NCBI RefSeq assembly: GCF_900580865.1
Contig: NZ_UTBZ01000155.1
Location: 1-64,000 of the forward strand
Direction of reading: 5' to 3'
From: Pseudomonas viridiflava
Lineage (GTDB): Bacteria > Pseudomonadota > Gammaproteobacteria > Pseudomonadales > Pseudomonadaceae
Length of the DNA: 64,000 nucleotides
Under the pieces are notes generated by a model. That model was not told where the DNA came from. It did no database searches and saw only the letters and a program-made list of their open reading frames with translations. A program made the position numbers and the translations under genes. Positions 9,429 through 17,621 of this stretch are shown here, piece by piece. Each line of letters begins with the position of its first letter. The stretch's first letter is position 1.

Positions 9429-9953
9429 TTACTCAATCAACAGACCGTCGAGTTCAGCTTCGAGGATCGCGCAATGCATCATCGCCTGCGCCAGGTACTT
9501 CTTGATCATCCGCTCGCTGACACCGATCTGTTCAGCGATCAGTTTGTAAGGCATGCCGTGCAGTTGCGCGAGGATGAACGCCTCGCTGACCCGCTGCGGC
9601 AAGCGCTGGAGCATGGCGTCCACTTCGTGCAGGGTTTCGACGATGATTGCCTGTTGCTCAAGCGACGGTTGCGAGGCAGGTGGACGGCTGGCGAGGGATT
9701 CCAGCCAGGTTTGTTCCAGTTGCCGACGGCGCCAGTGATCGATGCACAAACCCCGGGCGATGGTCGCAAGATGAGAGCGCTCGTGAACTTCGCCATTGAA
9801 GGACTGCGGGCGTTTAAGCACACGGATAAAGGTGTCGTGCGCCAGGTCGGCGGCATCCATCGCGTTGCTCAGGCGTCGACGCAATAGCTCATGCAGCCAG
9901 CGATGGTGGCTGAGGTAGAGATTGTGCACGAGCGAGGCATCGGCGACGGTCAT
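9429..9953 (-). CDS. fecI: FecI-type ECF RNA polymerase sigma factor
   Basis: The product is a 174-residue extracytoplasmic-function sigma factor. Region 2 is visible at residues 20-85 (DAADLAHDTFIRVLKRP, SHLATIARGLCIDHWRRRQ) and region 4 at 110-165 (LPQRVSEAFILAQLHGMPYK, IAEQIGVSERMIKKYLAQAM), typical of the iron-starvation group. It directs transcription of the receptor gene when FecR releases it. It is the first gene of a sigma/anti-sigma/receptor set, with anti-sigma translation probably coupled to it. A Fur-like palindrome about 80 bases upstream suggests that iron represses it. Confidence 0.93.
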   Translation of the reverse strand: MTVADASLVHNLYLSHHRWLHELLRRRLSNAMDAADLAHDTFIRVLKRPQSFNGEVHERSHLATIARGLCIDHWRRRQLEQTWLESLASRPPASQPSLEQQAIIVETLHEVDAMLQRLPQRVSEAFILAQLHGMPYKLIAEQIGVSERMIKKYLAQAMMHCAILEAELDGLLIE

Positions 9954-10030
9954 CAGCGCAAGCGTCCAGGGCGACCGTTAACGGTCTAAATAAGAATGGG
10001 TCGCGATTAAAGCAAAAGGACGGGGAGTGC

Positions 10031-10049
10031 GCAAATGATATTGGTTTGC
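10031..10049 (-). promoter_or_regulatory. Candidate Fur box upstream of fecI
   Basis: The 19-base sequence gcaaatgatattggtttgc has perfect five-base outer arms (gcaaa/tttgc) and agrees with the Fur consensus GATAATGATAATCATTATC at about 12 of 19 positions by my count. It lies about 80 bases before the fecI start, where iron control of such sigma genes is expected. The remaining gap (9954-10184) shows no convincing gene. Confidence 0.4.
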
Positions 10050-10184
10050 TTTTAGGTGGAGGGTTTTTGGTTTTTGCCTGAGTGTAGTCGTAATGACAAG
10101 ATGCCGAGTCAAACTGACTTGCATGCGTTTGTGTCAAATTGACTCGATGCCCTGCAAGTGACTGATTCTACTGGCTTGAAATTC

Positions 10185-10200
10185 TGGCACGGGACTTGAG
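10185..10200 (+). promoter_or_regulatory. Sigma-54-like promoter before the PpyR-like gene
   Basis: TGGCACgggacTTGAG has the -24 half and spacing of an RpoN promoter, but the -12 half reads TTGA instead of TTGC. The distance to the ATG at 10242 would leave a leader of about 30 bases. The missing C at -12 is a serious defect, so this is only a candidate. Confidence 0.3.
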
Positions 10201-10241
10201 GTACTCAACGTGCCCAACCAACGGATCAGGAGTACGCCACC

Positions 10242-10493
10242 ATGCTCACTTTCTTCGAAAGCCCGCTGAACGTTCTGCACCTGTCGAGCAAAGTTCTCGT
10301 CGCCGGTCTGATCATGCTGCTGGCCGGCATCTATGGCGCCTACCTCTACAGCGGCCAGATGCCGATTGCGCTGCTGGTGGCGATGCATTCGCTGACCATC
10401 CTCGGCCCGACCCTGATCAAGATCGGCTACGTCATGCGCCTGCTGGCGCAGTACCGCATCCGTGGCCCGCGTATGATCCGGCAAACCGCATAG
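10242..10493 (+). CDS. ppyR: Small inner-membrane protein, PpyR-like
   Basis: The product has 83 residues. AGGAG lies nine bases before the ATG. Two hydrophobic segments are visible (about residues 17-37, VLVAGLIMLLAGIYGAYLYS, and 41-66, PIALLVAMHSLTILGPTLIK), with a short positively charged C-terminal tail (RIRGPRMIRQ), so the protein spans the inner membrane twice. From memory it resembles the small Pseudomonas protein annotated as transmembrane sensor/regulator PpyR, reported to affect psl and pyoverdine genes in P. aeruginosa. That assignment rests on size, topology and the ILGPTLIKIGYVMRLL segment. It stands alone, between the divergent fecI promoter region and a REP doublet. Confidence 0.65.
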   Translation: MLTFFESPLNVLHLSSKVLVAGLIMLLAGIYGAYLYSGQMPIALLVAMHSLTILGPTLIKIGYVMRLLAQYRIRGPRMIRQTA

Positions 10494-10498
10494 ATCCA

Positions 10499-10588
10499 TG
10501 TGGGAGCGAGCCTGCTCGCGAAGGCGTCAGCACAGTCTGTATTTGAATTGCCTGACACACCGCTTTCGCGAGCAGGCTCACTCCTACA
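10499..10588. repeat. REP doublet (REPIN), GTGGGAGCGAGC family
   Basis: Two inverted copies of the Pseudomonas REP unit (tgggagcgagcctgctcgcg and cgcgagcaggctcactccta) are separated by about 45 bases. It sits directly after the PpyR-like gene. Confidence 0.9.
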
Positions 10589-10612
10589 ATGGATGGTGGA
10601 AATTCTGGAAGC

Positions 10613-11281
10613 TCAGCGGCGCTCAGCCACTATCAGCAACGACTGCGGCAGCGGACTTTGCGGGTGTTGTGGCTCTTGAAGGCTGACCAGTTGGAACCCG
10701 GCCATATCGAGCGCATTAAGCCAACTCGATAGCGTGCGGAAATACCAGGGCATCGGCTGCCACTGGCCCTTGAACCCGGCGAAGGTTTCTTCGCGCCAGC
10801 CATCCTGGTAATCGCCTGCCGCGACGGCCCATGGATGCAACGTCTGAATAACCAAAATCCCACCGGGGACAAGCAGCGCATTCATCGCGTAAAGCAACGG
10901 AATAATGTCCTGATGCAGCAGTGAGAAGTTGGCACAGATCAAATCGTAATCACGCCCCACGTTGACCTTCGCTTCGACCAATGCGTCATAACTGGCGACA
11001 TGCACCTGCGCCGCCCCCGCCAGACGCGCCGCTTCAATAAGCCGCGCATCGCCATCCACACCGACCGCATCAATCCCGCGATCCGCCAGCGCCCGCAACA
11101 ACCAGCCTTCGCCGCAACCCAGATCCAGCACACGCTGCGGCTGACGACCCATGATCGCCAGCAGAATCGCCTGATCGGTAACCTGCTGACGGCTTTCGAT
11201 GGCGCCGCTGCGGATCACTTCGATCCAGGCATCAGCGTTGTCGTGCCAGCTCTGCAAAAGTCTGGATTCGGGGGAGGGCAT
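10613..11281 (-). CDS. Class I SAM-dependent methyltransferase
   Basis: The product has 222 residues with a Rossmann-type methyltransferase core. Motif I is VLDLGCGEGWLLRALADRG at about residues 51-69, followed by the acidic end of strand 2 (AVGVDGDARLIEAAR), a motif near YDLICANFSLLHQD, and the post-core segment LVPGGILVIQTLHPW. No substrate-binding signature was recognised. It is convergent with the PpyR-like gene across a REP doublet and lies just downstream of the LysR gene on the same strand. Confidence 0.85.
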   Translation of the reverse strand: MPSPESRLLQSWHDNADAWIEVIRSGAIESRQQVTDQAILLAIMGRQPQRVLDLGCGEGWLLRALADRGIDAVGVDGDARLIEAARLAGAAQVHVASYDALVEAKVNVGRDYDLICANFSLLHQDIIPLLYAMNALLVPGGILVIQTLHPWAVAAGDYQDGWREETFAGFKGQWQPMPWYFRTLSSWLNALDMAGFQLVSLQEPQHPQSPLPQSLLIVAERR

Positions 11282-11339
11282 GGCGGTGTCCCGACGATTG
11301 AAAAACCACAGTATGGACGCTGATCGCAGGTGAGCCGAA

Positions 11340-12233
11340 CTAGGGCCTGTAGATCAGCGCATCCACCACAACTCCGAACGCCGATGAATGCTCACGACGA
11401 TTCGGGTAATAGAGATGATAGCCGGCGAAGGGCTGGCACCAATCCTCCAGCACCCGCACCAGACTGCCGTCGGCCAAATTCCCGGCGACCATGTCTTCGG
11501 GCAGAAACCCCAGACCGCATCCCGCCACGGCCGCGCGCAGAATCGGCACACTGCTGTTGAACGTCCATTGCCCTTCAACGCGCGCCTTGAGTTCGTGACC
11601 GTCCTTCTCGAAATCCCATTGCATCAGGCTGCCATGCGTCGGCAGGCGCAGATTGATGCAGTTGTGCGCGGCCAGATCGCCCGGCTCCTTGGGAAATGAC
11701 CGCCCCCGAAAGTACTCAGGTGATCCCACAACTGCGATGCGCAACGACGGACCGATGGGCACGGCGATCATGTCCTTGGCCACCTGATCGCCCAGCCGCA
11801 CACCGGCGTCATAGCGTTGCGCAACGATGTCGGAGAGGGCGTAATCGACGGTGATTTCGACCTTGATGTCGGGGTAGTCGGGCAACACCTTCAGCAGCTT
11901 CGGCCAGAGAATATTGTTCGCCGCATGCTCCGACGCCTGGATACGCACATTGCCGGCCGGGGTGTCGCGAAACTCGCTGACCGCTGCCAGTTCCAGTTCG
12001 ATCTCGTCAAAACGCGGCGCCATCGATTGATACAAGCGTTGACCAGCCTCAGTCGGGGAAACACTGCGGGTGGTGCGCGTCAGCAGACGCACGCCCAATC
12101 GGCTTTCCAGCGCGCGCATGGTGTGGCTCAGCGCCGACTGCGAGACGCCCAGTTGCGCGGCGGCGCGAGTGAAGCTGCCTTCGCGAGTGATGACCACGAA
12201 GGCTTGCAGGTCGTTGAGGTTGGCGCGGGACAT
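11340..12233 (-). CDS. LysR-family transcriptional regulator
   Basis: The product has 297 residues. The N-terminal winged helix-turn-helix is at residues 4-63 (NDLQAFVVITREGSFTRAAA, VSQSALSHTMRALE), followed by the LysR substrate-binding domain from about residue 90 to the end. The RTTRSVSPTEAG segment and the YDAGVRLGDQV motif place it in the CrgA/YafC-like group. It is 81 bases downstream of a hydrolase gene on the same strand and may be the last gene, or a neighbour, of the exported redox/hydrolase cluster (12315-18607). Regulation of that cluster is inferred from position only. Confidence 0.92.
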   Translation of the reverse strand: MSRANLNDLQAFVVITREGSFTRAAAQLGVSQSALSHTMRALESRLGVRLLTRTTRSVSPTEAGQRLYQSMAPRFDEIELELAAVSEFRDTPAGNVRIQASEHAANNILWPKLLKVLPDYPDIKVEITVDYALSDIVAQRYDAGVRLGDQVAKDMIAVPIGPSLRIAVVGSPEYFRGRSFPKEPGDLAAHNCINLRLPTHGSLMQWDFEKDGHELKARVEGQWTFNSSVPILRAAVAGCGLGFLPEDMVAGNLADGSLVRVLEDWCQPFAGYHLYYPNRREHSSAFGVVVDALIYRP

Positions 12234-12314
12234 TGATGAGAACCTCTCATGAGGAGCGCGTGATTATTCCATGTAAGCAGGTCGCGCACGGATGCGCGAC
12301 CCTCAAAGCGCTCA

Positions 12315-13367
12315 TCACAGGGTGCGTGCGTAGAACTCGCTCAGTTTGCCGATCGCCGCATCGACATAACGCGGCACCCAATAGGTTTCGATATGCGTGG
12401 CGCCATCGAGTATGAACACTTCCTTGTCGGTGGTACCGGTGGCTTTGGGGAACGCATCCTGAGTCATGTACAGGCTGTCGGCCTTGCTGCCGGCGATCAT
12501 CAGCAACGGTTGATTGATCAACTCGATATGGTCGGTGGCGTCGAAACGCATCAGGTCGATCAGGCTGCTGGTGGTGTATTTGAAAGTCGAGTTCGGGTGC
12601 GCATGGGTCTTCCAGTAGTACTCGTAGCCTTGGCGATACAGCTCGAAGGGCAGTTTCGCGATCTGCTCATCGGTGAGGTTGGCATCACCCGAATACAGCA
12701 CAGCGCCGCCGGCCGCTTCTTGCGCGCGGGCTGCTGATGCTTGTTGCAAACGTTGCTGGATGCTGTCGATTTGCGAGTCGTTGTAGCCGTTGCGGCGTAC
12801 CCGGCCCGAGTTGAACATGCTCACCGTCGCCAGCGATTTGAAGCGTTTGTCGGTTTGCGCCGCCGCCAACGAATAACCACCGCCGCCACAGATGCCGAGC
12901 AGGCCCAGACGCTTGTTATCGACGCCGGCAAACTGACTGATGAAGTCGGCCATGCCGTGGATGTCTTCGATGCGATACGCCGGTTTATCGATGCTGCGCG
13001 GCTGACCACCGCTGGCGCCCTGATAGGCCGCATCGGCAGTAATGGTGATGTAACCCTGTTCGGCCAGACGCTGGGCGTACAGACCGGCGACTTGTTCTTT
13101 TACGCCGCCATTGGGGTGCGCGACGACCACGGTCGGGTAGGTCTTTTTCGCGTCGTAATTGGTCGGGGTGTAAACGTTGGCGGCGATGTCCAGACCGTTG
13201 AGCTTATAGCTGACCGGGTGGATGTTGACCTTGCCCGCTTCGTTCTTGCTGATCGCGCCGTCGTAGGCGAGGGTAAACGGGTTCTTTTTGTAGTCGGCGG
13301 CCAAGGCTTCGCCGCCCGAGAGGCCGACCAGTGCCGACATGAACGTGGCTTTGAGGGTGTTTTTCAC
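12315..13367 (-). CDS. Exported alpha/beta hydrolase, dienelactone-hydrolase/YcjY-like
   Basis: The product has 350 residues. Residues 1-23 look like a Sec signal peptide (MSALVGLSGGEALA-AD). The alpha/beta hydrolase fold follows, with the nucleophile elbow reading GICGGGGY, so cysteine replaces the usual serine as in dienelactone hydrolases. The strand before the oxyanion loop reads PTVVVAHPNGG. The likely acid and histidine are in the C-terminal part (IAGSKADSLYM, GATHIETYWVP). The predicted location is the periplasm. It is 49 bases after a lipoprotein hydrolase and appears to end a CMD-hydrolase-hydrolase operon. The substrate is unknown. Confidence 0.82.
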   Translation of the reverse strand: MKNTLKATFMSALVGLSGGEALAADYKKNPFTLAYDGAISKNEAGKVNIHPVSYKLNGLDIAANVYTPTNYDAKKTYPTVVVAHPNGGVKEQVAGLYAQRLAEQGYITITADAAYQGASGGQPRSIDKPAYRIEDIHGMADFISQFAGVDNKRLGLLGICGGGGYSLAAAQTDKRFKSLATVSMFNSGRVRRNGYNDSQIDSIQQRLQQASAARAQEAAGGAVLYSGDANLTDEQIAKLPFELYRQGYEYYWKTHAHPNSTFKYTTSSLIDLMRFDATDHIELINQPLLMIAGSKADSLYMTQDAFPKATGTTDKEVFILDGATHIETYWVPRYVDAAIGKLSEFYARTL

Positions 13368-13416
13368 GTGAAGCTCCTGAGCAATAAAAAGGGCGGCAGT
13401 TCAAACGAAGGGCGGG

Positions 13417-14481
13417 TCAGTCCAGCTGTTTTTCTTTGAGGAATTGCGCTACCAGGTCAGCGATCTGCACGTTGTTCAGATCCGACATGGGGAAGTGGGT
13501 GTTGCCGTGGATGCCAATCTCCGGCAGATGGATCAGGCGCACATCGCCGCCGTGGCGATTGACCGCATCACGCCACAGGCGGGCCATCTTCAGGCGCGCG
13601 CGCCAACTGTCCTGCGCGGGCAGGTCGACGGCCCGTTCAGGGATGTTGTCGCCGTAGAGGATCAAAATCGGAATGCGCGTCAGCGCCATGAACTGATCCA
13701 TTGGCACCGCTGCGCCTTGCACCGTGTCGAACGCGCTGGGGATCGGCGCCGGCACTTCACCGTCAGCAAACACGAAACTGCTGCCCGGTTCGAACGCCAC
13801 GATGGCTTTGACCTTGTCGTTCTTGATCGCCGTCAACCAGCCCGGCCCGCCACCCTGAGAATGTGTAAACAGGATGCCGGGGCCGATTTTATCGAACAGT
13901 GCCGACACACCATCGGAGACCACGCCCATGTCGAACGGTCCGGTGTTCGGCGTCATCGCGCGGAAAAACTGCTCGCGGGTCTGGGCGTCCTGTGCCACTT
14001 GCACGCCGTTGAAGTAGCGGGGCCACAGGCCGATGCGGAACTGGTTGAACCACAGTTGTTCGTCCGGCACCGGTTTGATTGTGGTCTCGACCATGCTGCG
14101 CCCGGCGTCGCCACGCCGTGGTTGATCGATCAGATAAACGCCGTAATGGCGACGCAGAAAAATGTTCTGAAAACCTTCGCGGCCATCGGCGGTGGTTTCC
14201 CAAGTCTTGGAGAACTGACCCGCACCGTGCCACATGACGATGGGCAGTTTTCGCGCATCGACCGGGATCTGGTAGAACGCGTAGGCGTGGTCACCGTGAT
14301 AGGTCTGGCCGTCGGGCATCATCGGTTTGCGTGGATCGAATGTGCCCGGCGCGGTGGTCATCGTGCCGCCAGCGGCGAAACTGCCTTGCTGCTGAATCAG
14401 CAACGGGCTATCGGGTTGGTTCGCGCACGCCGCCAACAGGCTCAACAGCGTGACGCTCAGCAGATACTTCGCAGGTTTCAT
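13417..14481 (-). CDS. Alpha/beta hydrolase lipoprotein
   Basis: The product has 354 residues. The N-terminus is a lipoprotein signal with lipobox LLAAC (cysteine at about residue 19), and the next residues are Ala-Asn, so outer-membrane anchoring is likely. The hydrolase core shows PIVMWHGAGQFSKTWE (oxyanion region), THSQGGGPGW (nucleophile Ser in the GxSxG-type elbow, with His in place of the first Gly) and a late histidine in IGIHGNTHFPMSD. It resembles the esterase/alpha-beta hydrolase family often found beside carboxymuconolactone-decarboxylase genes. Its start is one base beyond the stop of the gene upstream, indicating tight co-translation. Confidence 0.85.
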   Translation of the reverse strand: MKPAKYLLSVTLLSLLAACANQPDSPLLIQQQGSFAAGGTMTTAPGTFDPRKPMMPDGQTYHGDHAYAFYQIPVDARKLPIVMWHGAGQFSKTWETTADGREGFQNIFLRRHYGVYLIDQPRRGDAGRSMVETTIKPVPDEQLWFNQFRIGLWPRYFNGVQVAQDAQTREQFFRAMTPNTGPFDMGVVSDGVSALFDKIGPGILFTHSQGGGPGWLTAIKNDKVKAIVAFEPGSSFVFADGEVPAPIPSAFDTVQGAAVPMDQFMALTRIPILILYGDNIPERAVDLPAQDSWRARLKMARLWRDAVNRHGGDVRLIHLPEIGIHGNTHFPMSDLNNVQIADLVAQFLKEKQLD

Positions 14482-14482
14482 G

Positions 14483-15256
14483 TCATTTTCCCGAGGCCGC
14501 GAGGGCTTGGGTCAACGCTGCGTTGGCGCGTTCGGCAGTCTGTGCATCGCCATGTTTTTTCAGCAGATCGGTGACTTGGCGCAACTGTGCCGCGCTGAGC
14601 CCGACGCGCAGGCTCGCGGCCATGTGCGAGCGCAATTGCGATTCCACGCCCGGCGTCGCTGCCAGAGCGCCGACGGTTGCCAGTTCGCGGCTTTGCCAGT
14701 CGAGGTTGTCGCGCTCGAAGATGTCGCCGAACAGGTGGGTTTGCAGAAACTGGTTGGCCACCGGCGCGAACTCGAACACCGGGCCTTTGACCGGAGCGCC
14801 CGAGATCTTCGTTTGATTCGCGGTGCCGGCGGCCAGCAGCTCATCACCGACTGGAATCGCCCGGCTCGGCTCACGCCCCGGCGCATCTGCAATGCCGCGC
14901 TGTTTGCGCGCCTGCACCACGGTCATCAGCTCGTTCAAGGCGTTGAGGCTGCGCGGGAAACCGACGTAGGCGTAAAGCTGCACGAGAATTTCCCGGGTTT
15001 CGCTGATGCTCAGCCCAGCATCGAGTCCTTGGTTGAGCGCCGCGTTGAGCTTGGGCATGTCGCTGGTCGCCATGAACGCGGCGATCAGTGGAATGGTTTG
15101 TTGTTTACTCGACAGGGTTGCTGCGCTGACTGGCGTGCTGCTCATGGTTTGCGATGCCTCGGCTGCTTGAGTGGTAACGCTGAATATCGCCCCAACGCTC
15201 AGGCAGAGCGCCATGAGTGCGGGAAGGGCAGTGCGGTTGCGTGGGTCAGTGGTCAT
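14483..15256 (-). CDS. Exported carboxymuconolactone decarboxylase-family protein
   Basis: The product has 257 residues. The first ~32 residues are a hydrophobic signal peptide (LMALCLSVGAIFSVTTQAAEA). Two CMD/AhpD-like modules follow: residues 75-125 (LSISETREILVQLYAYVGFP) and 185-245 (ELATVGALAATPGVESQLRS). AhpD-like enzymes use a CxxC pair, which neither module shows, so a thiol-peroxidase role is unlikely; the protein may be a decarboxylase/isomerase or non-catalytic. Export of a CMD protein is uncommon. A 228-base gap separates it from the cupin gene, so it may begin its own transcript with the two hydrolases after it. Confidence 0.85.
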   Translation of the reverse strand: MTTDPRNRTALPALMALCLSVGAIFSVTTQAAEASQTMSSTPVSAATLSSKQQTIPLIAAFMATSDMPKLNAALNQGLDAGLSISETREILVQLYAYVGFPRSLNALNELMTVVQARKQRGIADAPGREPSRAIPVGDELLAAGTANQTKISGAPVKGPVFEFAPVANQFLQTHLFGDIFERDNLDWQSRELATVGALAATPGVESQLRSHMAASLRVGLSAAQLRQVTDLLKKHGDAQTAERANAALTQALAASGK

Positions 15257-15484
15257 CGTGAAAGGCTCCGTCCATTGCAGGTCACTGCGGTGTCGCTGGA
15301 TCGTACGGAGGATGGTTGTAGCGATTAACCCCGAAATTGCGCATGGACTCCTGAGCAGAACTCATGAGTCGGCTCGGCGCTAAACGCTGAAATCCTGACG
15401 CGGCCCCGCTGGTGTGGGGCCTTGATGTCGTTTGCCGATTTGTTGCGAAAGTGCCGGCAGGAAACTTCGACACATTCCGTAACT

Positions 15485-15952
15485 TCATTGGCCAGCGTAT
15501 TGCGCCTCTGAAACCTGTTCTGCCCAAGTGACAGTCTTGCCGCCCTCGGCTTCCGCGATGGCGATGTGGGTCATGCCGTTGCTGGCGGAGGCGCCATGCC
15601 AATGGCGGGTATGCGGCGGGATCCAGACAATGTCGCCCGGGCGAATCTCCTGACGCGGGCCACCTTCTTGCTGCACATAGCCGACACCAGCGGTGACGAT
15701 CAGCGTTTGGCCCAGTGGATGGGTATGCCACGCCGTGCGTGCGCCCGGCTCGAAGGTCACTGTGCCGCCGCCGATGCGCGCCGGCGGTTCACCTTTGAAC
15801 AGGCCATCAACGCGCACCGAGCCGGTAAAATTTTGCGCCGCGCCCTTGACCGAGGGCTGCGAGCCGTTTGGCGTGATGCGGATTTCGCTGGCGGCCTGGG
15901 ACTCTGCCGCCATCAGTGAAAAAGCAACGAGTGGCGCAATTAATCGATTCAT
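15485..15952 (-). CDS. Exported cupin-domain protein
   Basis: The product has 155 residues. Residues 1-21 are a signal peptide (PLVAFSLMAAESQA). The cupin barrel carries both motifs: motif 1 G-x5-HTHPLGQTLIV-x-AGVGYVQ with histidines for metal binding (WHTHPLGQ), and motif 2 PGDIVWIPPHTRHWHGA with a further histidine. A metal-dependent periplasmic enzyme or sensor is likely. It is the last gene of a run of four same-strand genes with two aldo/keto reductases and a flavodoxin, separated from the nearest by 61 bases. The substrate is unknown. Confidence 0.87.
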   Translation of the reverse strand: MNRLIAPLVAFSLMAAESQAASEIRITPNGSQPSVKGAAQNFTGSVRVDGLFKGEPPARIGGGTVTFEPGARTAWHTHPLGQTLIVTAGVGYVQQEGGPRQEIRPGDIVWIPPHTRHWHGASASNGMTHIAIAEAEGGKTVTWAEQVSEAQYAGQ

Positions 15953-16013
15953 TGGATTGGTTCTCCGGTCAGACAGGGAAAGCGACGCCGCACATGGCGC
16001 CGCGTTGGCAGAC

Positions 16014-17006
16014 TCAGAGTCCGGTCATTTTCAGTGCCGACTCCGGCAGACGTTCACCGTGCACTTGAATCTGCGCCATCTGCTCGTTGATCACGCGCAG
16101 ATCGTCGCCGGTCAATTGCATCTCGACCGCGCCCAGGTTTTCTTCCAGGCGATGCTGTTTGGTCGTGCCCGGGATCGGCACAATCCACGGTTTCTGTGCG
16201 AGCAACCAGGCCAGTGCCACTTGCGCCGGCGTGGCGTGTTTGCGTTGCGCGACTGCTTTCACCACATCGACCAACGCCAGATTGGCCCTGCGCGCTTCAG
16301 GGGAAAAGCGCGGGACGAAATTGCGGAAATCGCTCGCTTCGAACTGCGTGTGCTCGTCGATCTGACCGGTGAGGAAACCGGCGCCCAGCGGGCTGAACGG
16401 TACGAAGCCGATTCCCAGTTCTTCCAGCACGGCTAGCAGTTCCAGTTCCGGGCCACGCCAGAACAGCGAATATTCGCTCTGCACCGCCGTGACCGGTTGC
16501 ACCGCGTGGGCCCGGCGAATGGTTTCCACACCCGCTTCAGAAAGTCCGAAATGCTTGACCTTGCCCTCGGCGATCAGATCCTTGACGGTGCCGGCCACGT
16601 CTTCGATGGGTACCTGGGGATCAACGCGGTGCTGATAAAACAGGTCGATGCAATCGGTACGCAGACGCTTCAACGCCGCTTCGGCCACGGCGCGTATATG
16701 CTCCGGGCGGCTGTTGGTGCCGCCGCCACGTGCGCCGGTGATCAGGTCGATATCGAAGCCGAACTTGGTGGCGATGACGACTTGCTCGCGGATCGGCTGC
16801 AAGGCCTCGCCCAGCAGCTGTTCATTGGCGAACGGGCCATATGCTTCGGCGGTGTCGAACAAGGTGACGCCTTGCTCGTGGGCCGAACGAATCAGCTTGA
16901 TCATGCTGGCCTGGTCGGCTGCCGGCCCGTAGGCCGACGTCATGCTCATGCAGCCAAGACCTAGTGCGGACACTTCCAGGCCATTGCCCAACGTGCGGAT
17001 TTTCAT
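16014..17006 (-). CDS. Aldo/keto reductase
   Basis: The product is a 330-residue (alpha/beta)8 NADPH-dependent reductase. The catalytic tetrad is visible: Asp and Tyr in FDTAEAYGPFANE, Lys in VVIATKFGF and His in LFYQHRVDP. The C-terminal cofactor segment includes IVPIPGTTKQHRLEENLGA. No signal peptide is seen, so it is cytoplasmic. It is closely similar to the other aldo/keto reductase of the cluster (17618-18607), and the pair flank a flavodoxin. It resembles the YakC/AKR13-type group that reduces small aldehydes. The start ATG follows GGAGTAA-type sequence at a proper distance. Confidence 0.92.
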   Translation of the reverse strand: MKIRTLGNGLEVSALGLGCMSMTSAYGPAADQASMIKLIRSAHEQGVTLFDTAEAYGPFANEQLLGEALQPIREQVVIATKFGFDIDLITGARGGGTNSRPEHIRAVAEAALKRLRTDCIDLFYQHRVDPQVPIEDVAGTVKDLIAEGKVKHFGLSEAGVETIRRAHAVQPVTAVQSEYSLFWRGPELELLAVLEELGIGFVPFSPLGAGFLTGQIDEHTQFEASDFRNFVPRFSPEARRANLALVDVVKAVAQRKHATPAQVALAWLLAQKPWIVPIPGTTKQHRLEENLGAVEMQLTGDDLRVINEQMAQIQVHGERLPESALKMTGL

Positions 17007-17030
17007 GAAGTTACTCCGTGCAGAATTCGA

Positions 17031-17621
17031 TTAATGCGTGAGAGTGTGATCGTTCAGCCAGCCGTTCACGCGCTCCATGGTTTTGCGTTCCTGCTCGCCC
17101 TCCATCACAAAACCTTCCAGCACTTTGGCCTTCGGCGCATGCTTGACCAGCACACTGCGGCTGTTGCCCAGGCCATAACCACCATGGGTGTTGAAGGGGA
17201 TGAGGGTCTTGCCGGTCAGGTCGTGGGCGCTGAGGAATGCGCGCACGATCGGTGGGGCGGTTTCGCCCCAGATCGGAAAACCCAGATAGATCGTGTCGTA
17301 GTCGCTGAGGGCGTGAACCCTGTTTTGCAGCTCGGGTTCGAAGCCGCTGTCGCGCTCCTGGCGTGCCTGCTCCACGGTTTGCAGATAGTCCTCGGGGTAG
17401 GCGTGGGCCGGGCGAATCTCGAACAGATCGGCACCCAGTCCACGCTGGATCAGCCCGGCGACCACGCGGGTATTGCCCGAGCGCGAGAAGTACGCGACCA
17501 GAATCCGCGAGCCTGAGCGCGGTGTTTCACTGGCGCTTTGCGTGTCGGCGAGCGACAGCAGTGGGGCGCTGGCCAGTGCCGCGATAACGGTGCGCCGCAG
17601 CGGATCGTGATCGTGGCTCAT
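17031..17621 (-). CDS. Flavodoxin-family protein with possible Tat signal
   Basis: The product has 196 residues. Residues 40-195 form a flavodoxin fold: FMN-phosphate loop FSRSGNTRVVA, FMN ring contacts in FPIWGETAPPIV and FNTHGGYGLGNS. The first ~30 residues (HDPLRRTVIAALASAPLLSLADTQSA) have a twin arginine followed by a hydrophobic stretch and an A-x-A-like end. A Tat signal is plausible, since flavoproteins are exported folded, but the motif lacks the usual Phe-Leu. The ATG overlaps the stop of the upstream reductase by four bases (ATGA), so translation is coupled. It may hand electrons to, or take them from, the neighbouring reductases or exported partners; this is inference. Confidence 0.85.
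   Translation of the reverse strand: MSHDHDPLRRTVIAALASAPLLSLADTQSASETPRSGSRILVAYFSRSGNTRVVAGLIQRGLGADLFEIRPAHAYPEDYLQTVEQARQERDSGFEPELQNRVHALSDYDTIYLGFPIWGETAPPIVRAFLSAHDLTGKTLIPFNTHGGYGLGNSRSVLVKHAPKAKVLEGFVMEGEQERKTMERVNGWLNDHTLTH

Noticed and set aside
15401..15421. Hairpin in the gap between the cupin and CMD genes as a terminator
   Set aside because: The stem ggcccc/ggggcc has no T run on either strand, so termination is not supported.
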